A DNA stretch of 64,000 nt from Leptasterias polaris (lineage: Eukaryota; Echinodermata; Asteroidea; Forcipulatida; Asteriidae). The position numbers and the translations under genes are program-made. Each line of letters begins with the position of its first letter. Within the stretch, counting starts at the first letter, position 1. Below the pieces are notes generated by a model, which did not search any database, had not been told where the DNA came from, and saw only the letters and a list, made by a program, of their open reading frames with translations. The stretch is taken from contig JAZGTN010000069.1 of the NCBI GenBank assembly GCA_037783415.1, positions 3,658,001 to 3,722,000 of the forward strand, given 5' to 3'. Below are positions 1-11,402 of the stretch, in pieces.

Positions 1-1
1 T

Positions 2-91
2 CGTCAAGACGGATTAGCAGCAGCCGTTGTGGACGGGATGCCAGAGGGCTGGGATGCTATTGTTCAGTGGGCTGACCAAAGATGCGCATAG
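2..91 (+). other. Open frame ending in a stop at the window edge, possible 3' coding end
   Basis: One frame is open from the left edge to a TAG at 89-91 and reads DGLAAAVVDGMPEGW then DAIVQWADQRCA. The composition is protein-like, but 29 codons are too few to identify a family. It may be the tail of a host exon or of an element cut by the window edge. I do not recognise it. Confidence 0.2.
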
Positions 92-274
92 ACAAAATCT
101 GAGCAGGTTGTGATACGACTGACCTCAAAGCAGCAGCACTGGAAAGACAGGCTGTGGTGGGAGCGGTCCCAGTGATTCCAGCAGGGTACAATTTAGGAGG
201 AGACAACGGGCAAATGCATGTCTACTAGAGAGTTAGAATGTTTACCCGCTGCTGAAACATTCGATTCGAACTGC

Positions 275-345
275 CTCTAGCTGCCAGGCTAACTCGACAT
301 CTGCTCTAGCAATGCAAAGGTCGTGGGTTCGAATCCCACCCATGT
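275..345 (+). mobile_element. tRNA-like SINE fragment (T-arm and B box)
   Basis: The segment at 323-339 folds as a tRNA T arm: a GTGGG stem, a TTCGAAT loop and a CCCAC stem. It contains the pol III B box GGTTCGAATCC at 326-336. No good A box or acceptor stem lies at the expected distance, so this is more likely a SINE head or decayed tRNA copy than a functional tRNA gene. Confidence 0.35.
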
Positions 346-349
346 AATT

Positions 350-1540
350 TGCCTGTTTTTTTGTTTACACAACTCAGGGAGTGCTTAATCAACAACAGTG
401 TTAGGGAAAAAACAGGTTATATTCTTTACCCCCAATGCAAAATTAACATCCATTGAGTGTACACAACGCAATAACTATACATTACACTGTACATGTACCG
501 TACATTTGAACATGTACAATGCATACATTTTAAGAGTTTTTGTCAGAGCAATGTTCAAATAATCATAACTAAAAAACTTTAAGAGTGCCCATCCCAAATC
601 TTTCTGAAAACGTTGCTTACATCTTAAGCTAACAACGGGGGAAAAATTACGCATTTTGAAAAATACGCATTTTCGCAAATCAAGGTCAAAGGTCATATTT
701 TTGCATATTTTTTTGCGAATGTGGTATAATTTTTAATTTTTTTTTCTCAAATGAGGGACATTTCAAGAGCTTTAAAATGATGTAAATTTTATTTCTGTAG
801 GTTCTTTACTTTTGGAGATATGAACGCCCAAACAAAGCAGGTCATGCTAATTCAGTAGTCAAAAGTTTGTTAACCCATATCTCAAAAAATAATTCACTAA
901 ATTACATAAAATTTCAGTTCTGGGGGTTTCTCAAGGAGTCCAATCAGCACACCGAATTTCATTTCAATCCGTGACGGTCAGGTCCAAAAGCGTGTTGAAT
1001 TGACACGGAATGACCCAATAGATTTTTACAATCTATACATCATAAAAAATTCACAGATATGACCCCAATTTGTGGTTCAAACTGGAAGTTGAAGTGACCA
1101 ATTTTGTAATGGCCCTTTTAAAATAAAATTTTTGACATGGTTTTTGTGTATGAAATGACAATGGACTCAACTCCTCAACTGTAATATTGGTGATGTATTT
1201 TTTGGAAGCACCCTCTGTTGAAAAGTTATGTGACAACAAAAGGTGTGATGTTATCAGATCACCATAGGGTCAAACAATGTTGTGTTTTATGGTGTTAACA
1301 TTAGAAACTTGTCAGCAAATTTTTTTTGTTTTAAAGGTAAGAATAAGTTGTATGAAATTGGGCCCCTGGTTTTAGCATGATAAAGATCTGATTTGGTCGT
1401 TCTGGTATTATGTGCATCTTTTCATCCACCTTCCTATCACCAATAATCTTCACTTGCTTGTCACTCTGTTCACATTTTCTTCTCTACTATAAACCTCAGT
1501 TATTTTACTCTTTGTTCAACATTCTGTATCTTTGTTTATT
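350..1540. other. Gene-free stretch with one solo terminal-repeat copy
   Basis: I see no convincing exon here. At about 991-1016 the sequence carries the end motif TTGACACGGAATGACCC, which matches the right end of the inverted-repeat element at 62291-63026. At 1266-1300 a stretch ending in TTTTATGGTGTTAACA matches, inverted, the segment at 60384-60414. The block is therefore probably built from old transposon fragments. Confidence 0.4.
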
Positions 1541-1546
1541 GTTCAG

Positions 1547-1626
1547 GCAGCACCAGTGAGAGTAATGTAGAGACCAACATTCACACTGAAGATGCTGATG
1601 TACAAGAGAGTCAGCCTTTAGCATGA
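1547..1626 (+). CDS. Possible terminal coding exon, unknown protein
   Basis: A pyrimidine-rich tract ending in TTCAG (1542-1546) is followed by 25 open codons and a TGA at 1624-1626. The frame reads STSESNVETNIHTEDADVQ then ESQPLA. The acidic, Ser/Thr/Glu-rich ending resembles a disordered C terminus. The exon would be entered after two bases of a split codon. No partner exon upstream was found, and the length is too short for identification, so chance is possible. Confidence 0.3.
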
Positions 1627-2179
1627 GTTAATAGGTTGTATTCCTTATGGTGGGTAATATACATCAAGCCTCCACCCCACTCTCTTTAGCTGCAATCAAA
1701 TTGTCTGTCAGTTCATAAAATAACACAGTTTATTCTCCAGCAAACTTGAAACGTTACTGCTGTTTAGATAACAGCAGTGCAATTTGTTCCAATGTTCCAA
1801 TCCTATATCCTATAGGCCAGTTCTGCATAATTGAACTTTGTATTAACATGTGTAAGCTTCTTACAATAAGTTCAAAAGAATTAAAAGGTTGTTAATGACC
1901 TGACATTTCAAACTTAGCAGAGTCTTTATCAAAGGCTAAATCAAATTCATGTTGTTTTAAGTTGCTATTTGTACAAACTAAATAAACAAATGTTTCTGTT
2001 TTTGCAAGTTTGCGGGAGGATAAATTTGTTTTGAAATGTGTGCTGGTGGAAAATGAAGCACATCTGCGTTCCGGATGCGACAGAGCGACGCAGAAGTGCC
2101 TATATTTATTTTGTGTTTCAATCACTCTTGGGATTATTTTAGTCATCCTGTGAGTGCAAGTGGAACATGTAATAATTGT

Positions 2180-2234
2180 GTGCGTCTGTGTCCCACACAC
2201 CACAAGGACAAAGGTATGTGGGACACAGACGCAC
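2180..2234. repeat. Hairpin with 18-bp perfect arms
   Basis: The arms are 2180-2197 and 2217-2234 (GTGCGTCTGTGTCCCACA and its complement) with a 19-nt loop. It probably marks a small foldback or the centre of a MITE. No gene is associated. A second small hairpin built on GTGTGATATT lies at about 2354-2391. Confidence 0.6.
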
Positions 2235-2540
2235 TACACTGTTCCATGACCCACGCTCGGGAGTCAGAAAATTTGTTTTCATCTTCAAGCAAACTTGACA
2301 CTAGTATAGCTTAATAGCAATATACACCAAGTTTAAACAGCCCAATACACATTGTGTGATATTGACCGTTCAATACGGTTTAATATCACACTGTTGTTGC
2401 CATTTTCGACCAACCAGAATCGAGGATTCAAGTGTGCTTGAAGATGAGTAATATTTCCATCTTGGGGGGAAACAAGTCAAGCCCTAGCCCTGGCGGCCTT
2501 TCACTTTCGTATTGTACTACATTGACGTCCTGGATATCAG

Positions 2541-3126
2541 GTACCATTTCTGGGGCGGAAAAATTTCAAAGCTTCATAATTAAGTCAAATCTTACCTGCA
2601 AGAAGCCAATAATTTCACAAGATTCACATTCCATGGCGGCATACATTTTTTTGCGGTGGGTTTTGGACGTCATATATTCCTCATTAATCTGTCATTTTCA
2701 TGAAATACCCATTTTGTTTGCTTCTCAAGTGTCTGCTGTGCGTACGCGCACATTCGCGTGTAAGACGTGCACATTGTGCAGTGCGTTCGCATGTTAATGC
2801 TGTGCAGTCAAGATACTGTGACCAAAATATGCTATACAAATTTGGCGCGATTGCGCAGTATGCGTAATCAGCACCTGCGAACACACGCAATTGCCCGCGT
2901 CTTGGTTTTTCTTAATAAACTGTGTTTAAAGTTTGTAGAATTTGTTAACGTTGAGAGCTGCATTATTTCATGAAAATGACGGGTTTATGAGGAATGTATG
3001 ATGTCCAAAACCCACCGCAAAAAAATGTATGCCGCCATGGAATGTGAATCCGGTGAAATTAGTAGTTTCTTGCAGGTAAGATTTGAGTTATGAAGCTTTG
3101 AAAAAATTTCGCCCCAGAAACGTGCC
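2541..3126. mobile_element. Foldback/MITE-like element with ~165-bp inverted arms
   Basis: The left arm (2541-2706) and the right arm (2965-3126) are inverted copies of each other with scattered differences. They share CCATGGCGGCATACATTTTT and GCGGTGGGTTTTGGACGTCA. The ~260-bp centre contains smaller CG-rich inverted pieces. There is no ORF, so it would be non-autonomous. The short frames across it are shadows. Confidence 0.7.
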
Positions 3127-3129
3127 CTA

Positions 3130-4130
3130 ATATTTTGCCCTATATAGGGCTAGTCAAGCCCCATCTACCCTGCAAAATAGCTGTTTGTCAGTCCATAGGA
3201 TCAAACAACACATTGTATTCCTAATGTATACGGTGCCCACCACTTTGCAATAGGATTGTCAGGTTATCAGATATGCCAGGCACAGTTTCAATGGACTATA
3301 CAATATTTAATTACTTTGTATTATTATAAAAAATTGTTGCAACTGCTGTGCCACCAAGAGATTACATTTGTCTTATTGTTTATGTATGAAATAAGCTTAC
3401 ACTGTTAAAAAATGTTAGCACTAATTATTGTCTTGGTGTAAGTGATGCAATTTTACAGGTTTTTTGTTTCATTAATACTTATTCAATTCTATTTATACTT
3501 TGAATTCTTGCATTATGAGATAAACAAAAATGTGCATTTAATTTGTTGCCCTTCACCAGTGTATTATAATTATTGCTCTGTATACTTCCATCTATAAGAA
3601 CCTGATGAAATACCCAATCCACATACACCTTAGGTAAGTATCAAACCCATGACCTTCTACATTTTAGAACATTCCTCGGGATTACAAAGTACTACATGTA
3701 AGTATTCAGTGCTTTACAACACACATTAGTGTAGGCCAAAAAAGTTGTGTTGATATTGTTATGGTAGTTCAAACAGACCATAATCGTTTCATAAAAACCA
3801 TTTGTAATGAGCACATCAAAATACTATGCTTTAACTTACTTACTGTAAATGCCTTCTTCAAAAAGATGACACCCCATTGAAAAATGGTGTACACTCAAAA
3901 TGTACTATTTAATCAGTGAACAAAGGTCGACTCTACTAATAACAATTAAGAGCAATGCTGATGAAGCACAAACAAATACAGAACTGTTCAGCAGCACTAT
4001 GAAAAGCTCTCCTTGGAGGGATGGGATTCATAACGATGATTGAATTTGGGCAATGATTTAGGAATCTTTAAAGTTCTGTCTGAAACATTCACCACCCTTT
4101 GAGTTCTTCGCGCTGTCCTCCCTGGTATGT
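3130..4130. other. AT-rich gene-free stretch
   Basis: I see no exon, RNA gene or clear repeat here. It lies between a foldback and a SINE and is probably intergenic or intronic. Confidence 0.4.
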
Positions 4131-4138
4131 CTCCTCAA

Positions 4139-4450
4139 AGAAATTGTGGCGTGTTGTGGCTTAGTGTCTAGTTCACCGAACCCAAGCTCTGATGTTGTCA
4201 GCAGCAGAGTATGGGTTCGAATCCCGGTCTTGACACTTGTACCATTGAGAAAGGGACTTAACCAGAATTGCTTCATAAACAGTTGGGAAGGTAGTGCATT
4301 CTGTAACCCCGTTTCAGCCCCACGGGTACATGTAGGTGGCAACGTGCCCCTGGTTACAGTTAATTTGGGTCATCTAACAGCTGAAATCAGCAGAGTGTAG
4401 CCCTCACCTTGAAGTGGCCGTCCCTGACGATGACTAGGCTATTCAAAATG
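4139..4450 (+). mobile_element. tRNA-derived SINE
   Basis: The head resembles a tRNA. An A-box-like GTGGCTTAGTGTCTAG lies at about 4154-4169, and the B box GGTTCGAATCC falls about 50 bp later within GTATGGGTTCGAATCCCGGT. It is followed by TCTTGACACTTGTACC and a tRNA-unrelated body. Both strands show short open frames across it, but neither is coding. The 3' end is not sharply defined. Confidence 0.65.
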
Positions 4451-4489
4451 TTGAGACCATTAAAAACTCTGTCCGTTGCAGTCAAGTTA

Positions 4490-5505
4490 ATAACAAGAAG
4501 TCCCCTCGGTCCACTAAGCGAAAGTAGTAGTCCGGGCTGATTTCCTACCTTTTGCCCAGGTAGAAGTTAATAAAACAGGACAGTTATTTTCAGAACTAAC
4601 TAGTCTCCAGAATTCTGAAACCTACTCCGCAGCAGTAGAATAAATAGTAAGACAACTTCTCCAAGAACATTATCTACACAGCAAAATAGATAAACAAATG
4701 GTGTTACCACAAACCAAATATACATTAATACATCACCATGCAATAAAGTTGTGATACATGTAATAGTAAACCCAATGATTCTCCCAACAGTTGTAGATCA
4801 GGGGTTATAACGAAACATGTGTGCAAATTTTTCCATTGTTATTTTCGGGGGTCAACATTTTAAATGTACTCAATTCGGTAGACTACAAATGTTGAAAAAC
4901 AAATAAATACATAATATTTGTTGTAACATTCCAGTGTACGACTGTTGGGAGGATCGAGGGTTACGATAAGTAGAATTACAATAAAATTATATAAGTATTA
5001 ATCGAATGACACAAAATTCCTAACAAAACAAAACCTTTATTTTGTATTATCCTAAAAACCTGGAAGTCAAACATGTACATTATTTGTCTTGTGTATCAGA
5101 AATTTGCTTTTATGATAAATAAGATTTAATCGTTTTCTGAACTACACAATGATCACTTTCACCTCTTTTGTGATTGTTACAATCGGTTCATTAAATTCAA
5201 AGTTGAAACAGAAAACGTTTTCTTCAATATTGTAGGAGTGTTCACTATCAGTCACACCTGGTTATGTTTTATCATATAAAGAACAGAACAATTTATTTAA
5301 CGAACCCCTTTTATAACAGGAAGTATTATTTTAAAATGCAAACAAGCTTTGGGGGGATATTTGCAAAAGAAACCATGTGAAAGTTTGAGTTCATTTCAGA
5401 GGGCTTTGTTTCTTGCATAAATTGTTAACGTAATGAAAGTTGTAATGTCAAGTAATAAACCACTAAGGACTGTTATGGGTAAATTTAGAATAATTTGGGG
5501 TTGAA
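4490..5505. other. Gene-free AT-rich stretch
   Basis: I see no supported gene or sharply bounded repeat here. Confidence 0.35.
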
Positions 5506-5514
5506 CAAAGACAA

Positions 5515-5745
5515 ATTGACTAGAGCGGGATTAGAACCAACAACCTCCGGATTACATTACGGGAAAGCTCCATTAAAGAAAGAGGCTAAAATGAAACATC
5601 CTTTTCATCTGGAAGGTCAAACCTGTCGTCTCCATGTATATTCCTCTTCCAAACAGTGGACTTAATTGGATCATGCAATTATTTAATGGAGCATTCCCGT
5701 AATGTAACGTGCTGGCGCTCTACCAACTATAGCTATCTAGCCCTA
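5515..5745 (-). mobile_element. tRNA-like SINE head split by a small inverted-repeat element
   Basis: On the minus strand an A-box region TAGCTATAGTTGGTAGAGCG (5716-5735) and a B box GGTTCTAATCC (5528-5538) match a tRNA 5' and 3' half. They are about 180 bp apart instead of the usual 30-60. The extra DNA is an inverted-repeat element at 5552-5707, placed in what would be the anticodon-arm region. The SINE body probably continues towards lower coordinates. Confidence 0.5.
5552..5707. mobile_element. 156-bp MITE with ~26-bp terminal inverted repeats
   Basis: It begins with TTACATTACGGGAAAGCTCC and ends with the inverted form containing GGAGCATTCCCGTAATGTAA. Only one or two mismatches separate the two ~26-bp ends. 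It has no coding capacity. The outermost TTA/TAA could be part of a TWA-type target site, but direct flanking repeats are not clear, so the superfamily is unassigned. Confidence 0.6.
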
Positions 5746-5970
5746 TGTTGGCAGTCTCCCTGCTATGTCAATATATTTGTTCGGCGATGCCAATTAGAAG
5801 CCATGCAACCATTAGCTGCCGTGTAGCCAGGGATTACACCCAAGTTTACGATACAACCTGGGAGACGGCAGCCAGGGGATCACCTTAAGGGGATGCAACT
5901 TTTAAAATGAAAGTAGTTATGCTGATATATACTCCACATGCTGAACACCTGTTCCAGCCACCCCAAAACA

Positions 5971-6095
5971 AAAATAAATAAATAAATAAAAAGGGTGCCT
6001 GGTTTAACAGCGCTCGAACAGGTACTCAACTTTTGAATGCTATTCTAGCCACCATTTTTACCCGCAGATGTGATGTGATGTGATGTGATGTGATG
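5971..6095. repeat. Simple repeats: (AAAT)n and (TGATG)n
   Basis: An AAAT tract runs over about 5971-5993. A pentanucleotide TGATG/GATGT tract of about five units covers 6067-6095. Neither has a visible function. Confidence 0.8.
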
Positions 6096-6099
6096 CCTG

Positions 6100-6870
6100 G
6101 ATGGGACTAGACTGCTTAGAAGAGTGCTTGCAATGAGCAAATTTGCAGGAGTAATTCGTCCGTACGTTATGTCTGCTTACATTGCCTTGTAAAATTTATA
6201 ATAATAAACAGCCAATTAATTTGTAATCGTAGTACACTTCGATAGTTCGATTCAATTCGATTTCATTCATTTTAGGTTTTATTCGACTCAAATACATGTT
6301 GTTGTTTACATACCACAACTATGGGTGTGCACATTAAAAAACAAAAACAGAACCAAGTACATACACCCAGTAACTTGAGCACTGTAGGCATACTCCTTTT
6401 TGAAATTTTGACATTTCACACACACTACACTAGCCTATTATAGTCGTAGTTAGTACAACTGCAGAGCAGAGGTATGTCAAAATTTCGAAAAAACAGTAAA
6501 ACGCTTCAATTGCTGGGTTTATCATATTCCCAGACCTAGTACTCCTCTTTGATGTTTTGACTTTGACAGTCAAACTCAAAATTTCAAAAAGAGGAGCATA
6601 GTCCTACATCAAATGGGGCTTATTTAAACAATGACAAGTCTGCTGCAACTATTTACAAAATTGTTGTCAGTTGTCACAACAAGGGTAACAGTCTTGACAA
6701 AAATGAAGGACGAAATCGGGTAAAAAAACATACCTGTAAAGGCATTAGAGAACAAAATACAAAAATCATGGTGTTTAACAGAGGTGTGCAGTACACATTT
6801 ATTTATTCTGTTTTCAAGGTTTAAGGTTCATTTATTTTCCACACAGTATCCAAACAAAAAATGACATCAC
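6100..6870. other. Gene-free stretch
   Basis: No supported exon. The motif TTTGAAATTTTGACATTT near 6399 recurs inverted near 6475 and 6585, suggesting an old hairpin element, but I cannot bound it. Confidence 0.35.
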
Positions 6871-6875
6871 TCAAA

Positions 6876-6930
6876 AAACTGTAAAGATGTATTCTTTGTA
6901 TTGAATACAAAGAATACATCTTTACAGTTT
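6876..6930. repeat. Perfect 27-bp palindrome with a 1-nt centre
   Basis: Arms 6876-6902 and 6904-6930 are exact reverse complements around a single G at 6903. The arm starts AAACTGTAAAGATGTATTCT. No gene is adjacent. It could be a foldback end, a template-switch product or an assembly artefact. Confidence 0.85.
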
Positions 6931-7275
6931 AGATTTCACGAACTAGATAAAAACAATGACACTGCAGAGGGATCCACCTTAGAAGCAGAGCTTACAAAGT
7001 AGGCAATGGTCCCTAAAGACATGCATTTGCATTGAGACAGAGAGAAACAAAATTAAGTGAACCATGGAGGTCCGTGGTCAATTCGAGCCACTAATGAACA
7101 AAATATAATAATAGGTCTCAATGCACATGCATGTTAACAAAAATGAATAAGACACTAATACAAAATAGACAGCAAGTACAGTACCGACCGAAATTGAGTA
7201 ATCCTGAAGAAAAGTATGCATAGAACTAGGCAATACGTGCGAGTATCCCCCGGAGGGAACCACTCATTCCCAGTC

Positions 7276-7388
7276 AATAACAATCCGCAACAACTTTTTT
7301 GTTTGTTTACAATCCGCAACAATATTATCCTTATAAACAATCCGCAACAATTTTATCCTTATAAACAATCCGCAACAATTTTATCCTA
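7276..7388 (+). repeat. Tandem repeat, ~29-bp unit, about four copies
   Basis: The core ACAATCCGCAACAA recurs at about 7280, 7309, 7337 and 7366. It is separated by TTTTATCCTTATAA-like spacers, and the last two units are nearly identical. No coding role. Confidence 0.8.
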
Positions 7389-7399
7389 CAAGAAATTTT

Positions 7400-8160
7400 G
7401 AACATTTAAATTTACAAATTTATCATTAAGTTTACTCTTCTTGCTCTTTCGGTGCAATTATGTAATTTCTCTTTATGACCTCCTTCGTCTGCAGTACGCC
7501 ACAGTACTGTAAACCTAGTCTTTGACAATTACCAAAAGTACACCCTGCATTTGCATTAAAATAAGAATTCCAACTCTAGCTGTATGAACTGCAAGATGCA
7601 CTCTAAATTAACATTTGTGATGCGATCAAGCTACATAAATGAGTCATTTGTCGGAAATATCAGTATGGAGAAACAAGCCAAAACAGGGGTGAAATTTTCA
7701 CAAATATTTGTTTTTGTAAAATTAACTGCCAAAATATATTTTATTATTATATTGGCAACTTCCTGATAAATAACATCAAAAAGGGGTTAAAATCAGTTTT
7801 ATTCGCTCGCATTTCTTGGTGTTTCTACTTACAACTTTTGAACCAAAGGTGGTATCAACATGGGTTTTTTAACAGTTATTAAAGCATACATTATGCTCTT
7901 TTCAAATGTATTAAACAATTTTTAAAATTACCTGGGTCGACACTCGACAAACAACTCATTTTGCTTGATCGCAGAAAATTAATTTTCTAAGCACTTATAA
8001 ATTTCTGACACTGCATTTTAAAAGCTAAATGAAACAACTGTTTTTACTTGAGACGATTTGTTACAGTATGTAGATAATACCAGTTACAAAATGATAGGTT
8101 TCACTGGTAAATTAAGAATAAGTAAGTTGTTGTAAGTTTCAAACTTGGTGATGGTTGCCT
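7400..8160. other. 3' flank of the decayed P-like copy
   Basis: I found no terminal inverted repeat matching the intact P-like element, and no exon. If this copy had ends, they have diverged or been lost. Confidence 0.35.
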
Positions 8161-8161
8161 T

Positions 8162-10376
8162 TTACTTGTGCATTACTTTTTGCGCTTTCCTGTTTTTTCT
8201 CTTCAGAGACATATCTTTGAGCTCTCTATTTTTGTATTTAAGTGCATATTGAATGCGCATGCTTACAAAAATTGCCACTATCCGAGCTCGAATCCCTTCA
8301 CTACACACCCCAAGCTCTGTGTATTCACTTTGTTTGCAAATGGCATTCTTGATCACACTACTTATTATTGCGAGTCATGCCTTGCTTATCAAATTCTGTT
8401 CTAAATATTTGTTTACAGAGAGCACAGAACTGTACAAAAGAAGTGGTAGGGACTACCAAATTCAGATTTTGTAGTGTCCCATGCTTTATTATGAATGAAC
8501 AGTTGGGACGGTTCAGCCACAATTAATGTGTCAGGAGACAGTAGTGTTGCTCGGCAAGTACTGCAAGGAGATAGAATTTTATGGCCTGTCATAACTTTAT
8601 TACATAAATACCCAGCAATGTAAGAAATTGTATTCTGCTCGAATATGTTTAGAGCACTTTGAGTTACGGGCACATACTGCAAGTTGCCTGACACTTTGTG
8701 TGATTTGCCCTTTGTTTTAGTTTTCTTTGAAAGACATTTAAAATTTAACAAAAATGAATCAGAGTCGGGTGCATAATTGGAACCAAGGGCTGGCTTGATG
8801 AGTTCAGCCACCATGACCATTCTTAATGCGTATCGGAATTCTGTGGCTGAAGGGTTGTCCCTGAAACCACCTTTACGCCTGATCGTGGAAAATGTGTTTT
8901 CCACAACATCCTGGTTGAACCTTCCTGTCAGAACGAATTTGATTTCACCATGGGATTTCATTTCATCCCACAGTTGAGTCATACAGGCTATGCCCAAAAG
9001 CCAGCCCTTGATGCACAGTACATTTCTAGAGCCAACATAATGAATACTCTTCAGTCGTGGAATATACTCATTAAAAAACTGAAGGTGCTCTGAATTCTTT
9101 GAGAGGTTTTTGAATTTTCTTTTTCTCTTTGAAACTCCTGCAGTTGAAAGCATCAAATAGCTTGTCTATTCTTTCTACAAATTCTGCTGTGTAAGCAGTT
9201 TCAGCAGGCATTTTCCCCACTGAGGTGTAAGTGTAAATTCCTGCAGCAACAGTGTGACTGAGAACTTGAGCTGTTGTTTTCACTCTCATTTTAGTGAAAC
9301 TATTCAACTCAAAATGCCCCTTTGTCAATTTTGAAGCCATACGAATTGGTAGGGCAGAGTCATATTCAAAGAACTGTCGAATATACTCGCATTTAGCATG
9401 TTTTTGTTTCCCATCTGAACCATCAAATCTTAATAGATACTTTATCATGTTCGACCGTGTGTTTTTTAGAAGGTGAGGTGGGTCATACATACAAAATACT
9501 TTCTCTCCATCTGGCATGAAAAATGGCTTCTCTATAGAGATACCCAAAAGTCTGAAGGTTTTGACGTTGTTTGATCCTTGATCACAAACAACTAATTTTG
9601 GGTACAAACCAATATCCTTCAATTTGGCCAAACAAAGACTTCAACAGTTGAGCTTGAGTCTCGGCTGATGAAGCATCCTTGGACAGGAAGTATCCCACAG
9701 GTTGCTTCCAGTGTGAAAGCATGCCCCTGACTAGGAAAACTAGTGCATGGTTAGCTACATTGTTGGTTCTGCCAACTTCACCAAAATCCTCAAAGCCTTC
9801 AACCCTGTCATTACTGATATCGTATGTAAGTCCAGAACGTAAGCTCATCTCATCAAATGTGACTACACAGTATTTATCTCGCTCTTTCATTGAGGAGACT
9901 TTGTGCTTCATAACCTAAAAGATGTTTTCATTGAAGCCAGGATGGACTTCTATGCTCTGTAGCCACTTTCGGAGAGATGAAACTGAAGGCAAGGTAAATA
10001 TTCTAGAACAATGTTGATAGGCACGAGGACCTTGGTGATACAGAGATAATGTAATGACTTTATCGGTGTATGACCACCGCCGCCTACCCCTAGCCTTAGT
10101 GCGCTGAGATGAATTTTTGAGCTGTGATGCAAAAAATGATAGTACTGGCTCATTCAGATATTTAGTATTTAGCACTATCGATGATCTGCTTGACGGTATG
10201 TGCACCAGACACCATGTTGCTTATTACTGTCTGAAGATGCTGCACTTTCTTCTTCGGCCTGGTGGTCCGTACCCTCTCTCTGCGAAGAGCCTTGCTTTCA
10301 TGTGAATTTTCATGCAGTTTAGGTGGAGTGGGCTTGTTTGCAGTAACTGTGGTCAACGTAGGGACTGTGCACATCA
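8162..10376 (-). pseudogene. Decayed P-element/THAP9-like transposase, main exon
   Basis: Consecutive minus-strand frames align along the whole length with the intact transposase at 22151-24432. The N-terminal side (10376-9915) contains SLYHQGPRAYQHCSRIFTLP and LPSVSSLRKWL. The catalytic core keeps all three acidic motifs of P transposases: TFDEMSLRSGL, VVCDQGSNNVK and DVVENTFSTIRRKGG. The last frame ends in KNRELKDMSLKRKNRK at a stop at 8162. Frame changes lie near 10170-10200, 9610-9630, 9085-9100 and 8440, and an in-frame TAG lies at 9915-9917. The gene is therefore dead unless the breaks are assembly errors. It is clearly diverged from the intact copy, so it is a separate lineage rather than a recent duplicate. 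Confidence 0.88.
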
Positions 10377-11084
10377 GGAGAAACTACACAAAGGAAGATA
10401 AAAATAAATTAAACAATCTATTTTTCTTGACACTAAAAATGTTTTTGGGGACCTTCTCACACATAAAACACCAAAAGTAAAACTAAATGCAAAAAACTCT
10501 AAGCCTAGAGTACAAGTACTGGAAACATAATGAAGTAATGATGCACATACTATTACTAAGGCACTTGTTACGGTACGTTAAAGTTTGTCTTTAACTAATG
10601 CTTACATGTATTAGTTAAAGTTTGTCCCAAGGGAACAATATTTGAATGGCACCTTAATTCCACCTGTAAGTTCTACAGAATAAATTGGGTGAATAAAGAA
10701 CAATTTCTGTCCTTTCTTTTTTTATGATTACATGTATCTGACAAAACTAATATTTAATTGACAGATATTTGAGCTCACATGACGAACTGTTGTTAGCGTT
10801 ACTGAACTAAAGTCTACTTTCTTTATGTTCTAACAAAGCGAAAGCTGTCATTCTAATATCAGGAAGAGCAATTTTTGTCACACTCTAATGTACACATTCT
10901 TAGTATGGACAAAAGTATGGTAGAAGTTAAACAAAATTGTGAAATAATATGTCAGGTTATATAATGCCCCCAAATAATTATTAATTTTAAATAAAGGCCT
11001 AAAAGTGATAAAAGCAGGCCTAAATGCAATCTCAGCCAGATGATGAGTGAGAGTGAGAGAATTAACTCATCGACAGTCAGAACT

Positions 11085-11330
11085 TTTATATTTACCTTTC
11101 AAACGCTTTGGTGGGATATCTACTGTGTTGCCCTTCCTTTTCAAAGGCCTTCTATTGTTGGCTCGACTGATTTCGGTTGGTTGGGAATACTGAAAACGTT
11201 GGGACAGCATTCCATTTCAGTCTTTTTTTCTCTGCATTGACAAATATGCTCGTCTCAAAATGCTCAGAGCATATGCGGCAATTATTATATAGATACCACA
11301 GGGGTTCTCCCTTAGGTCCTTACACCGGGT
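11085..11330 (-). pseudogene. THAP-domain exon remnant of the decayed P-like copy
   Basis: The minus strand encodes NNCRICSEHFE and KRLKWNAVPTF. These match the second half of a THAP zinc finger (the Cys-x2-His pair and the trailing AVPT box) and the corresponding exon at 21026-21291. Downstream of AVPTF the frame meets stops. Its position, about 0.75 kb upstream of the main exon, agrees with the exon order of the intact element. The first THAP exon was not found; a LINE fragment now occupies the DNA just beyond. Confidence 0.75.
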
Positions 11331-11369
11331 GTTCTGAACCCACTGCTGGCTTCTGAAAATAGTACATAA

Positions 11370-11402
11370 TAAAGTAGATGTAAAAACTTTACATCTACTT
11401 TA
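11370..11402. repeat. 15-bp inverted repeat at a LINE 5' junction
   Basis: TAAAGTAGATGTAAA (11370-11384) is the reverse complement of TTTACATCTACTTTA (11388-11402). The right arm is LINE coding sequence (LYIYFK), so the left arm is a short inverted copy of the truncated LINE's own 5' end. Such junctions fit template switching during target-primed reverse transcription. Confidence 0.6.

Noticed and set aside
323..339. Functional tRNA gene
   Set aside because: Only the T arm and B box are good; no acceptor stem, A box or anticodon arm at proper spacing was found.
7276..7388. CRISPR-like regular repeats
   Set aside because: Units are near-identical tandem copies with similar spacers in animal DNA, so it is an ordinary minisatellite.
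8413..9911. Decayed P-like copy as several separate small genes
   Set aside because: All frames align in order with one transposase; the gaps are frameshifts and a stop, without start or splice evidence.
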